The notes beneath the pieces are model-generated. The model ran no database searches. It was not told where the DNA came from and saw only the letters and a program-made list of their open reading frames with translations. Both the position numbers and the translations under genes were made by a program. Source: Hoplostethus atlanticus (lineage: Eukaryota > Chordata > Actinopteri > Trachichthyiformes > Trachichthyidae). Taken from it: 64,000 bases of DNA. The stretch's first letter is position 1; every line of letters begins with the position of its first letter. Of this stretch, positions 35,749-47,935 are shown piece after piece. Location of the stretch: NCBI GenBank assembly GCA_034670405.1, contig JAXDDX010000041.1, forward strand, positions 2,893,001 through 2,957,000, in the 5' to 3' direction.

Positions 35749-36166
35749 TTGAACTCTGACCTCACCAGGGCCCCCACCAAGACACACACACTGCCCCTCT
35801 TATGCACACACACACACTTAGGTAAAGACTACACATAATTTATAATTTATATTATATTATACATACAATTTTCCCTTTTTTTACTATATTTTTTTATAAA
35901 GTGCTCTTATTGTAAATATTGTGTTGTTTTTTATATAGAGCTCTTAAAAATTGTGACATTGTAAATATTGTGTTGGTTATTGTAAATAGTGTGAACCTGT
36001 TATTTTGCACATTTCTGCTAAGCATTGCCACTTTGCATTTCACTACACACCTCGTGTGTGTATGTGACAATTAAACTTCTTGAATCTTGAATCTTGAATT
36101 TCACTGCACTTTTGTATCACTATAACTGTTTATGTGACAAATAAACCTTTGAACTTGAACTTGAAC
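35749..36166 (+). mobile_element. Rex1-like LINE 3' end, copy 2, followed by a second LINE tail
   Basis: 35749-36099 matches the reverse complement of 12344-12700: TGACCTCACCAGGGCCCCCA, CACTGCCCCTCTTATGCA, AACCTGTTATTTTGCACATT, and a CTTGAAT terminal repeat. It directly abuts another LINE-like tail (36105-36166) ending ACAAATAAACC and CTTGAA repeats. Confidence 0.8.
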
Positions 36167-37099
36167 AGAAACTGGCCTATCTTAAATTGCATTTCCATGA
36201 AACCTGCACAAGCATGTGAAGGTAATTTTAACTAACTAACATTAAATGCTCAAATATAAAAGGGAAAGATAGAGTTGGTGAATGAGGGAAAAGATGAATA
36301 ACTTGCGAGTCAGTGCATGTCATCGGATGCAAATCGTCTCTCTGGCACTCGCCCACTCGCCCACTGCCTGTTTAGATTTGCCTGTTTAGTCCCGAGTATG
36401 TCGGTGAAGAAAATGTCCGTACAGAAAACAACCACTAACACATCTCTAACTTGTCTCATTGATTCATGCTTTACTGTGTTTCTGCACTTTATTTTGTGAT
36501 TTATTTATTTCAATTAAAACAACAATGCATGGGAAAGATTCTTAAACTGATACAAATGATAAATGAAACACGGGAGGCAAATCAATCAAGTTACTTCAGA
36601 ATGTAATGGGCCAATTAATCAGCAAAGTAAGATCAGATGGATACTTATTTTTGGTGTATGTTGTGATTGAGACAGTGTAGTAAAATAGTAGAAGTAGAAT
36701 TCTGCACGACTGAATGTAAAGGCATTAGGCAACCTAATCCCACCTAATTCACTTGACCTAAAGCAAATTCATAAACTCTCTTCCCTCCACACTTCACTCA
36801 AAATATACTGACAGTCATGTGTTGAGACTTATTGCACACAAATACCGGAGGTGGATGAAATAACAGAAATACCACATGAAAAAAGGACTTTAACTGTGAA
36901 GTAACTAAATCCTAATTACAAAGGGAGCAACTAACAGAGATCCAAATAGGTCAAATAGTTGGTGCTCAAATTGCAGGTGCAAGGAGAACAATCTTGAAAA
37001 TCATGACAACATATATGAAATAAAATCAATTGATTCTCAATATAATAGTCAGATTCAATGTGTGAGTTGTCTGACTGAGCTGGTGTTTATGGCAACACT
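36167..37099. other. Intergenic sequence
   Basis: No gene or repeat recognised. Confidence 0.45.
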
Positions 37100-37395
37100 G
37101 GTCCGATGAGTCTTCTGTAAGCCTTTTTCCTACATCCAGATGGGTTTACGCTCGGAGAAGGACCAAGAATGCCGTCGACCCACAATGTCTGTTACCCACC
37201 GTTAAACACAGCGGTGGATCGGCCATGGCATGGACAGCCATCTAGTGGGTCATTAGGTCCGATGATTGCCGGCCCATATTCCAAGATAATGTCTCCACAC
37301 TGCTAAACAAATTATGGCCACATTTCATGAGCACCATGATGAAGTCAGACCTCTCTCTATGGCCTCCAAAATCACCAGATCTTGAAATGATTAAA
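37100..37395 (+). pseudogene. Tc1/mariner-like transposase relic
   Basis: Frames that shift along the plus strand give VKHSGGSAMAW (37203-37235), matching the VKHGGGSVMVWG step of Tc1-like transposases. FQDN follows near 37279 and SLWPPKSPDLE (37354-37386), matching the WPPxSPDLNPIE step around the last catalytic residue. Stops and frame changes show it is long dead. No terminal repeats could be located. Confidence 0.6.
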
Positions 37396-37404
37396 CCTTA
37401 ATAT

Positions 37405-37482
37405 CTTTTGTGAAGCCCTTTGAGACTGTAACTGTGATTAACTGTGACTATACAAATAAACCTGACTGGACTCAACTTGACT
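37405..37482 (+). mobile_element. LINE 3' tail fragment
   Basis: GTGAAGCCCTTTGAGACTGT, then ACTATACAAATAAACC and a CTTGACT-type tail. It is related to 16915-17105. Confidence 0.65.
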
Positions 37483-39063
37483 TCCAATATCCCACTACAC
37501 ACAGATCATGACTTGTATGACGGACTGTCCAAGCAGGAATAAAGCTGTTCTGGACGCAAAGGTTGACCCTACTCCATATTAGGTATTTGATATTGATATA
37601 TTGTTAGATGTTTCTGTTATTTTGCCCAGCCCCTGTATATCCAATAAATCTGTACTGCAAACACTGATGGTCACTGCATGTGCTGTGTGATGCAGACTTC
37701 GATATTTGTATGATTATTATCGAACACACTCTTAATATTTTTTCACTCATTGGTTCCCTCATCTCACAGTATATGTGCATCAGTTCACGTCCATATATAG
37801 GTGTCAGATAGACCATGTCAGGTTGCATAAGGAGGCCTCATGATGGACCCCTTATGCCCTCCTTATGCCCTCCTCCCCGGTGCTCACTGGGGAGGAAGTG
37901 TGATGGCAATCAGACGGCCTATTAGTGTGTCTGTTTTTACTTGGAATGATGGAGGTATTTGTGTTTGCTTTGCCAACATACACTCAGTATCTGTTTATCG
38001 AACCGGACAGATAAGGCGGCTGTTGCAGAGACACGAGTACTAGGTCAGTGAAATGTCTTGAGTGAACATCAAATGAAAGCATATTATCCAACATCAAATA
38101 CTGTTCTGAACTGCAATGTATGCTGTTGTTGCTTAGCTTAGGTAACCATAACCCCCCCAAGCACTGTATGTCAAAAATAAAAAAAAAGAGCATCCAAACA
38201 GGGAATTCAGGTCAGCAGGCTCATGCAGCAGATTTAGGAATCTCTGCTCTCTCAGATGAAACATAACGATAGAGAACAGCAACCCAACCCAAACTAGCTC
38301 TCCGATGGCTCAGTGTATTACAGCATGGTAATTGTCTGTCATCATCATCATCGTCTCCAAGGAGGCCAGACGAGCTCACCAAAGCAATTGAGGGGAAAAG
38401 CACTGCAGTTATTTTTTTCATGCACATTTCTCTCCTCCAAACTGCAGTAAGGAGAGGAGAGTACTGCCGCCATATCACCCTATTGTTGAGATGAATAGGA
38501 GTAATGTTGTGAACTGGGTATAAGCCAAAGTGGAGGTATAGGGAAGTGTCAGGTCTGATCAGTGTTGCGAGTGGTTATGGGATGTCAGAACTTACTGCTG
38601 AGCCTTCTGGAGGTGTTGTGGGCCTAATTCAATGAAGCATCTATGGTAGTAAGTGTCCAGAAATGAGGTTTCACTTAGACAGCACAAAGGATAGTACCAT
38701 CAAGCCTGGTCTCTCAAAATGTTGTGAAATGAGCATGATGTCTGAAAGTGCAAATAATATGTTCTGTGCATGAAAAGTGAAATACGTGAAAGCCGTGAAA
38801 GAATTATGTGGAGGAGACACGGCAAGAAAAAGGCAGTAGTTTGACATCGAAATAGCACGGTGGGAAGTAAGGGTGTGGCGGGCAGGGTGACAGATGGGTG
38901 CACACATTTGCCTTCCACTCCGATAACAGGTTTCAGTTCCCAACTCAGACTTCTATTTTGAGTTTTCTTTCAAAAGAAAAACTTTTGCTGAAAATGAAAA
39001 CTTTCAGCAAAGGTTTTTCTTATTAAACCATTTAACTTGCTTATCAACAAAACAATATTAGTA
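37483..39063. other. Intergenic sequence
   Basis: No gene recognised. A short ATC run lies near 38340. Confidence 0.45.
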
Positions 39064-39680
39064 CATATAGTGAGTTGGGAGACCTTCTACAGAGCTCATG
39101 ACCAGAGATGTCAAGTCACTACCTGCAGACAATCTCCAATCTGTCTGAAGGATAATAGGGGTGACTTGTGTGACGGCTTATCACCCCATCACCCCGTGTC
39201 AAAGCAATCTTTTCCCCACCAGAAAACCTGTGTTACTGAGGCCATCTTTGGGCTATCAAAGGAGAGATTTTTCTCTACACCCTTGTTTACATTCAAACAA
39301 TTTCCTTCCTTATATACGTGGCGCCAGACAAGTATTCCTTTGAAACGAAAGGAATTCTTTTCTTTCTTTCTTTCCCATCTTGCGTTGTTAAATGTGTTTG
39401 TGAGGTTTATGTCTGATTTACTCATTTTAGGGGGTTAGATTTTGTGTTGCTTTGACTTAATCTCTTATCTTTATAAATTATGAATTCTGCTTACAAGAGC
39501 AGTTGAGGAGTATATAAACTGAGTAACAATCTAAAGAAAATGTCATTTTCTAAATGTCCTTGCAACTGTGAACCTGTTTTAACACTGAGCTGTGAATGAC
39601 ATGTTGGGTATTGAGTGTGAATTTCTGTGTGAATGCTAAAATGTGTCATACTATGTTCACATGGTGGATTAAATTAAACA
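39064..39680 (+). repeat. Diverged direct duplication, copy 1
   Basis: The sequence from ACATATAGTGAGTTGGGAGA to about 39680 recurs in the same order and orientation at 42121-43410. Shared blocks include AGAGCTCATGACCAGAGATG, ACACCCTTGTTTACATTCAA, GGCGCCAGACAAGTATTCCT, GATTTTGTGTTGCTTTGACT and TGTGTCATACTATGTTCACA. No coding potential is seen. Confidence 0.8.
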
Positions 39681-40318
39681 AGATAATGTCTCTTTTTTTC
39701 TTTATATCTTCTTTATCTTCTTTATATCTCTTGTTTGACTAGTTACATTTAAAGTTATTGCATTTTCAAAAATCTTACAGACTTTATTTTGACTAACTCC
39801 TACTTGCCAAGTACTTAATAACCAAAACTATCACCAAAGTTATTTTAGATCCTAAACCAATAACAAACCTTTTCAAGTATGAAAATTCATGTGAAAATGG
39901 CACGTCCAATTCATGGTTCTGTCTCATAGTCCTTTATCCTTTATCCTTTAGTCCTTTATCCTTCCTTTACAGGAACACAACCTTCACAATACGTAACACG
40001 CAATATGTGTTTGTTACATCAGATTGTGTGTATTGGGAAGCTGGAGCTGTACTGTGAGGAACATGCTGGCCCTTGGCATCTAAATTTCTCCACCAAGCTG
40101 TCCTGAAACATCCCAGTGTGAACACGTTCATGACGATACACCCACCCAGGAGAGGGAGCAAGGTTACGTCCATCTGCTGAAACAGCTGTAGTGACCGAAC
40201 CACAGCACTTGCTTTTGTGCATGTACGTGCCCATGCACAGATACATGCACACATAGTTTATGTGTGCATGGGGCACGTACTTGAAGTGAAAGTAAGCCCC
40301 CCCCCCCCCCTCTCTCTC

Positions 40319-40349
<31 letters not shown>

Positions 40350-42120
40350 TGCTTGCATCAACACCCCGCAGACTTCACAGCCTCGACCCTCAAGGTCTTC
40401 CTCATGTCTTGCCCATTTGTCAGATTTGCTGTGAAGCTGTCATGTCTTATTGCCTTGCACAGCTACTAGGCCTGGGGCAAGACAGGGGCTACGGCAGAGG
40501 ACATTGTGGGATTCAGTTGTCTAGCCTGCACAGATATGCTGTCTCTTCTAGTGTGGGCATACTCCAGACACATTTTCACAACTGATGCAATACATATTAT
40601 GGAGATGACACGAACCATACACAGTAGAATATGAATGAAATGTTTACATACATGGTGTAGACTGTATACCAACATAGATTAAATAGAGGCTCTGCAGTGG
40701 CGTCACACATCTCCTAGTAACCTTGGCTGGCATGAGGTCCAATAGGGCATTGACTTCCCGCAAATCTTGATTCAAAATATACAACAAGAAAAAGAAAGAT
40801 ACAGTAATGTTATTACGTGGAAGTGAATTGTCCGATAGGGTAGATTTGTTTTAAAATGTAGGTTACTCTGAGACTGTCTTGTCTTCAGCACTAGTCTCTA
40901 CTCCAAAACATTCAAAAAGAGTCAGCTCAGTTAACCTGAACAAACTGCTGTTTTTCGGCATTGATAGCTATAAGGTACAATTTTGCAAAGCAGCTTCTGT
41001 TAATGTTCACGTCATCTGAAAGCCCTATATAACTATAATCATGATGCAATTAATTGGACATTGTTAATATAGTAGATTTGTATTTGATTATTATTATTAT
41101 TGTTTTCAGGATAGCCTATATTCTTCTTTCAGCAGTCCATCTATAGGATACTGTAGGTTTTGGCGGTCTTTGTTTTATAGTCTCCCTGATAAAAAAAAAA
41201 AAACAGCTAGTACTTCTGTTATCAGAGAGCTGCCATATATAGCAAGCAGTCAAGGACAGACAAACATTGAACATTAGATCCACGCTGCCCAACCCCACCG
41301 TGAGAAGCTGATAGTTATTGAGCGAGGGTTGAGTATGACTCAAATGTCTTTGCATCATTTGTGGGCGAGTTTCACTGATGACCTGACAAATGGGAGCATG
41401 AAGCGGTTTCTCATGAGCTGTGTTTGACAAAGCGTCTATCTACATCCATATTCAAACATTGCTATTTAATTTCTTGTCCGCCCAGAAATACAAACACGTT
41501 CATCATCATTTGCACAGCTCTTCCCTATTGTTTGTCATTTCCTTCAGTTGGATGACAGTGTAAAAACTGTTGTTTGGCACCCTCCCAAACAACACTAAAG
41601 CATTTACCAGACATGCTGCATTCCTTAAGCAGGACTGTCCTGGGGTAAGCATATTTCCTATGTCCTTTTAGCAATTAGACATTAGACATTAGGCTTAAAA
41701 ATCCTGTCATTGACAATTGACACCACACCGTTTGAAAAGCATTTGTCGCCTCAGTCCTTTCTTCTTCCTCATAGCATTTGGTGGTGAGGCTATGATGAGG
41801 GTACTTTATGAGAACGTTATCTCTACCGATGCCCTATTTCATGTGAAACCCACAGTGTGAACATTCCCGTGAGAGATATAACCCAACTTCCCCAAAACCA
41901 GCCCGCATTCGTGTGCAATTGATGTACAATATGTGTCAGAATGTGTAAGAGTTGCAGTAATGATAGATAAAGTGAAGCGGTGGCATATGAGGAAGGGTGC
42001 GATCATTTAACGTCAGAGATCGGAGGATGAGTTAATACTTGCTTATCAACTCAATCAATTTCTGAGATACACGCTGTTAGTTTGAGATAACCATTAACCA
42101 GCAACCTTTGTACTATTATT
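39681..42120. other. Intergenic sequence with simple repeats
   Basis: No gene. A CCTTTAT-type short minisatellite is at 39929-39968. A C run followed by a TC tract is at 40297-40343. Confidence 0.5.
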
Positions 42121-43410
42121 ACATATAGTGGGTAGGGAGACCTTCAACCAGAGTACCTGGGTTCAACAAGCATCTGGCCTGCAGTATTCCTATTGTTTTA
42201 AATTCCATTCTCCCTGATTCTCGAGAGGTAACCGTTTGAAAGATGTGATCTTAATACGCAGAAATCACGTGACATGATGCCAGTACACACAGTACACTCG
42301 TGTTTACCAGCCCGACCGGTCTGTGACGCTTAATACCAAAGGACACCAAATGGCAAGGGAGCTGGATTTGGTTTGCCGTTGGTTCATTAAGGCTGTCACC
42401 TGACTGTCATCTGATTTGAACTCACTATTGACTCACGTAAGGCAACTGCTTCTGCAGAGCTCATGACCAGAGATGTGCATCACTGACTGGTAGTCACTAC
42501 CTGCAGACAATCTGCAATCTCCAATCTGTCTGAAGGATAATGGAGGTGACAGTTTATCACCCCATCACCTCATGTTTCCCCACCATAAACCCTGTGTTAC
42601 CGAGGCTATCTTTGGGCTATCAAAGGCGAGGTTTTTCTGTACACCCTTGTTTACATTCAAACAATTTCCTTCCTTACATACGTGGCGCCAGACAAGTATT
42701 CCTTTGAAACGAAAGGAATTCTTTGGATATATCAACATTTTTGATTATGTATTGTCTAAGTGGTGGTATGGTGACAGACATCCCACTACTGTGTGATAAG
42801 TGATAAGGCTGTTTTCTTTTGGTGTCACATTTAGCATGTGCACGTAGCAACATTTAACTCCCAAAAAAAATATTTCATTCTATTTCTAATGGCAGAAACC
42901 TTCAGGTAATTACAGAGTAGGACGGTTGAATATACATAATATCGGCCTGTTTGTTTGTAAATCCAACAGCTGGATGCAAAAGGAAATGTCCCAAGCTCTT
43001 GTATCTCATTCTTTTCCACCTCTTACGCAACACGTTACGTAAATTGCCACCATAATATTCCACATCGTTTCACCATTTTAGGGCAGCCATCTTGCGTCGT
43101 TAAATCTTGTTTGTGAGGATTTACTCATTTTAGGGGATTAGATTTTGTGTTGCTTTGACTTAATCTCTTTTCTTTATAAGTGATGAATGCTGCTTACAAG
43201 AGCAGTGGATGAGCATAGAAACTGAGTAGCAACCTGTACAAAATTTCCTATAAAAATATATAAAAGTTTCCTAAAATTTCTTGACTTGAACCTGTTTTAA
43301 CACTGAGCTGCGAATGACACCTTGGGTACCCAGAGTGTGACTTTCTGTGTGAATGCTAAAGTGTGTCATACTATGTTCACATGGTAGTGTTAAGGATGGA
43401 TTAAACTACA
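42121..43410 (+). repeat. Diverged direct duplication, copy 2
   Basis: Partner of 39064-39680, about 3 kb away. Relative to copy 1 it holds two extra stretches, about 42150-42455 and 42725-43085. These are either later insertions here or deletions in copy 1. Confidence 0.8.
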
Positions 43411-44334
43411 CTTGTTAGCTAGTATAGAGTTAACGAACAACTAAAATGTTAATGGTACTTTAACACTTGGTTAGTTAATTCTTAATTACTAGTTAATAAA
43501 GCATTAAATAGTGAATTGTAACGTAACATGCTAGTGCTAGACATTTTTCATCTGCAGTATGTTGGTAGTGAAGTGGTCATTTTATCTTTGAATCAAGTGC
43601 TGCCAAGTAGTTTTCAGGGAGGAATGATTACAGTTATCTACTGATATCTACTGATAGCCTGTACAATACACAATAGAGCATTTCTTTATTATGTAATCTA
43701 AAACAAATACCAACACACCTTTAATTAGTTAGTGGCCATGGTTTGACCAATAAAATCTACGTAATTACTATTGTGCAAGCAAATCAACAACTCCTTTGTT
43801 AAATAATGCTCAAGTTCAGACATCGTTAAAGACAGCCTTTCTACAAAATTAAAACATTTTTGTTGACCATATTTTGAAAAGAAACCGCAAAATCTTGCCT
43901 TAACGTCCCCGTTTTGTTCCGCATCTCTACCCTTCCCCATTCCTTTGCTCTGCTTGTGCGTGGTGGTGAATGCAAGGAGGTGCAGGGAATGCACTTGCCA
44001 ACAGGTGGTAACGCGAGAGAGTTGACCTTCTGCGGCCCTACAGGAAACCCTACTCCCCTGGGTAATGCTAGCCAGCACACCACCGAGAGCGCAGGGGAGC
44101 ATGAACAGAAAACTGAACTGGAGGTTCGGCGTCCCACGGTAGGATAGGCCTGAAAGCCGGTCTCGACAGAGGGGGGGGAATCATAAGGGAGAACGAATAA
44201 GGAAGTCACAGTAGAAGGGAAGATTTTTAGGGAGAGAGAGCAGGAAGGAGGGCAACAAAGGAGGGAGTGAGAAAGTGAATAACCGATTGTTCTTATCTGT
44301 TCGGGTAAAACGTCTCTTCAAAAAGTCTCTTTGT

Positions 44335-44374
<40 letters not shown>

Positions 44375-44739
44375 CCCAAGAAACAAACAAAGGAATGAAC
44401 AAAGAAATGGCTGGGCCCGGTGCAGGTTTGCCGCACACTCACTAAGCAAACCGCTAGCCTGATAGCATCATTAAAAAGACCCATTCTTATCAGTGTGGCA
44501 AGGACAGGAGGAGGTAGCAGGAAGGTCCTATGTAGGTGACCTACATAGCGTTATTCCCGTGGTGAAGAACAGCAACGTGGTGGCCTCTGAAGCTAACACA
44601 CCCTTCTGCTATCAAACTCCCTCCTCCCTGTTATCGGTAGAAAACAACGGAGGTGCTAGTCAGGAGATAGCGCCAGCCTTAGGGACCCTACGGTTAAGGA
44701 AAGCTTAATAAAGTAACAATCCATTTTCAGAGAAATAAG
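43411..44739. other. Intergenic sequence
   Basis: No gene recognised. A GA microsatellite lies at 44336-44373. Open frames at 43725-44209 on both strands show no domain. Confidence 0.45.
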
Positions 44740-45305
44740 CTCATTTTGCTACTAGCACTGACTGACACAATAGCGATTCTACCTCTACCCAGTTCATGAA
44801 AGCTTTTACATTTGCTGTTGTAGCAGGTAGGTCTCTGGCACACCGGAAGTGATGCGTTTTATGTAGCAACAGCAACAGCGGTTTGTTTGGGATAAACAGA
44901 AGAATAACTGGGTAGTTAGCATGAGCAGCGCTAACCACCGTGACTGAACAAAGAAGTCGTTACAGTAGGGCTGGGTATATTTTTACTGATTCCAGTGACG
45001 TTTTTTAAAATTCTCCTTATTGATTTGATTCTTTAACGATTCCCTTATAGATTGCTATTAGTTCAATTGTAGGAGGAAGAGACTGCTGAGCTGCAAGCCT
45101 CTTGCCATCGATGAAAGGAATCATCCTCACAGGAGCTTATCGATTCAGAGGAATTGGGCAATTTGGAACGTGGTACTGGCAGCACTGAGTGGCTGCTGAG
45201 CGATCTGTGGGAAGAGCAGGGCTAAAACACCACAGCAATGACCACTTATCACCAAAAATGTTGCCAAAATAAAAAACAAGCATCTCACAGATTACCACTT
45301 TAAAC
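44740..45305 (+). repeat. Family X repeat, copy B (longest copy)
   Basis: This is the most complete copy of the unnamed family also seen at 382-1897 and, inverted, at 33615-33960. Its central part (44960-45200) is not present in the other two. Confidence 0.65.
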
Positions 45306-46560
45306 CACTAGAGACTAGAGCAATTAGCAGCAGGCCCACACACAAAATGCACAGTCATCATTATCCTGTAAGACCACAAAAGGATTTATCAATCATTAAT
45401 ACAAATTCTGATCAGTATTGGGCAGATGTTGAGCATTGTGTGTGTGCGTGCTTCGTCCATATGCTACAATGGGCCGTAATGACCCACAGCATAATCTCCT
45501 TGTGGGCAGATTGTGCAGCCCTATAGCGTTAGTTTGGTTCAGCAGTCGCACGACCCTCCGCTTAACAGGGATTATCCCATGATCCCATTAATGTTGGCGC
45601 TACATTGGACTTGTCATACGTCATGTAATATTACAGTGAGTGGTCCCGTACACAGCTCTTCTGCTATTTATACTCACCTGATCTAAAACTACATGCGATC
45701 AGGAAGCTTTCGACTTTGTTACATAAAGGTAATGAAGGTTCCTTATGAGAGAAATGGCATCTTTATTTTGTATCTGTGGGAATCAAGTCTTAACGAAATG
45801 GTGTTACTACAGTAGGTTGAGAGGGGAGGATGAGCACAACGGGGGACGATTCATTTTGAGGCTTTCAGTTTATGGATACTGGACAAGATAAAAATATCGG
45901 TTAATAACGAGGCTTGTTCGCTTATTCCCCGTGTGAAATTAAACAAGAGTGGTCCATGGATTAAATTCCACTCCACAAATATTTGCGTTTTTCTCCTCGT
46001 TTGTTGACAGAGAGTATGTTTTCTTGTCATCAGCATCATCCCCATGGATTAACATGTAAAAACATTGCTGTTGATGTTTGAGGCAAATATCCTGTTGTCC
46101 ATCTACATCTTGGCAGCAGTTGACTTAGTGGGTGCAACTTAATGACAGCCTACTTTTATAGACTTGTACTGAATTTATATCAATTTATACCAAGAACAAG
46201 ATGCACAATAATTGGTTTGATTTTCATTCTCAAATGCTTTTCTTTGATTTTCAACTGATTTACTGAAATCCACCGACCCCCTTCATCTTCACAGTTTGTT
46301 GACCTTGCCTATAGAGGTTTTATAGAGCATCATACAGTCAGTGTTTGTTAATGCTTATTTTATACATTGCATGGCTATTATATACAGCACACATCCGGCA
46401 TGTGTCCTAAATTCAGGATTAGGTCTGTGAGGAATAATATCTCATACATCATATTGCCAGTTGAAAAGGCGATGTGTGCTGAAACATTCATTTTCTAAGC
46501 AAATTAAATGAACTAATAAAGACCCTCTTACTGAACAACACTCATGTTTGTACCACAAAA
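45306..46560. other. Intergenic sequence
   Basis: No gene recognised. Confidence 0.45.
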
Positions 46561-47150
46561 GTGGGACACACTGAGCTATTGAAGCATCAGATCTTTCTCA
46601 CCAATTCACTTCCCATTCGGCAGAAACCCTATCGTGTCTCCCCTCCTAAACTGAAGGTGATGAAGGAACTGATTGATGACATGCTGAAGGACGATGTGAT
46701 TGAACCCTCTTGCTCTGCTTGGGCTTCTCCAGTAGTCCTGATTCCCAGGAAGGTTGGCAAACCAAGGTTCTGTGTAGATTTCAGGAAAGTCACAGACGCC
46801 TACCCCATTCCCACAATCCAGGAGATACTGGATAGTCTCTCAGGTGCTGCTGTCTTCTCTTCCCTGGACTTAAATAGCGGGTATTAGCAGGTGGAAATGG
46901 ACCCTGAGGTGCGAGAAATCACAGCCTTCATCTGCCCTCTGGGTCTGTTCCAATTTAAAGCCACGCCGTTTGGACTGAAGAATGACCCCGCGACGTTCCA
47001 GAGGCTCATGGAGAGAGCACTAGAAGAACTAAAAGGTGTCATCTGTTTTGTATACCTGGATGACATCTTCGTTTTCTCCAAGTCCTGGGAACAGCATTTC
47101 TATGATGTTCAAGCTGCCCTTGACGAGCTCCACAGTGCTGGCACTCCTCT
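46561..47150 (+). pseudogene. Ty3/Gypsy-type reverse transcriptase fragment with an in-frame stop
   Basis: One continuous frame holds most of a reverse transcriptase: KPYRVSPPKL, SAWASPVVLIPRK, RFCVDFRKVTDAYPIPTIQE, a SSLDLNSGY step, then after a TAG stop (46885-46887) TAFICPLGLFQFKATPFGLK, and the catalytic YLDD (about 47056). The match to the family ends abruptly near 47136. No protease, RNase H, integrase or LTR is seen nearby, so this is an isolated, truncated relic of an LTR retrotransposon. Confidence 0.9.
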
Positions 47151-47803
47151 TCCTTTAAAAGTGTCAAACCCGCTACAAAAAAAGTAGTTCACAAGCTTTA
47201 TTATCATAATGGATTGCAAGTCGTCCCAGATATTTCAGTGAAACAGCAAACCGTGCAAGCCTCGAGACTTCAGTTTACATACACCAGCAATGAGGGATGA
47301 GGACAGGAAATTACAGAGGAAATTTGTTATCGTAATGTTTACACGGGGCCATTCTCATTCACAATTTTTAAAACGTTTAGTGCCAAGAACGGGGCGTCTA
47401 GGAATTCTAGTTTTGAATTGATGACTTCTGGATTTTATACTAAAGAACACGAGTTTTGCTGAAAAAGGTGACATCTCAGAACAATTTATGATACTTTTTG
47501 TGGTGTAACATAAGTCCTTATGACTAGATCCTCTATATTCACTCTTCTTTACCAGCTGATTCCTACTCAGGGTCATGGGGGATATTTGATAATTAACCTC
47601 ATGTGACACTGCTTGCCAGTGAAACGTTTTAATTGAACTGCATCTGTATATTTCTGTTAGGATACATCGTCTAGGGGACATGAAATCAATGCTGGGGCTC
47701 ATTACAACACAACACTATTTTATATTGTATATAGCTGACACTAAATAATAGTACTTCTAATTCACTAATGTACTAATCTGAGTCAGTTATCAGACTGAAA
47801 TGA
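47151..47803. other. Intergenic sequence
   Basis: No gene recognised. A 115-codon minus-strand frame (47355-47702) has no domain I know. Confidence 0.4.
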
Positions 47804-47935
47804 TACTGAACAGCTCAGTCGGTAGAGCATGAGACTCTCAGTCTCAGGGTCGTGGGTTTGATCCCCACATAGTGTCAACTATCACCTTTGTAAGTTGCTT
47901 TAGATAAAAGCGTCTGCCAAATGACTGTAATGAAA
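47804..47935 (+). repeat. tRNA-Lys-derived SINE
   Basis: The head (47804-47876) keeps the D, anticodon and T arms of tRNA-Lys almost unchanged. The acceptor arms no longer pair, and the anticodon reads CTC instead of CTT. The 3' part (47885-47935) is the TAAGTTGCTTTAGATAAAAG and CGTCTGCCAAATGACTGTAA tail shared with teleost LINEs. An intact tRNA-Lys gene lies at 57889-57961. Confidence 0.85.

Noticed and set aside
47804-47876. A second tRNA gene (apparent anticodon CTC)
   Set aside because: The acceptor stem does not pair and a SINE tail follows directly, so it is a SINE head.
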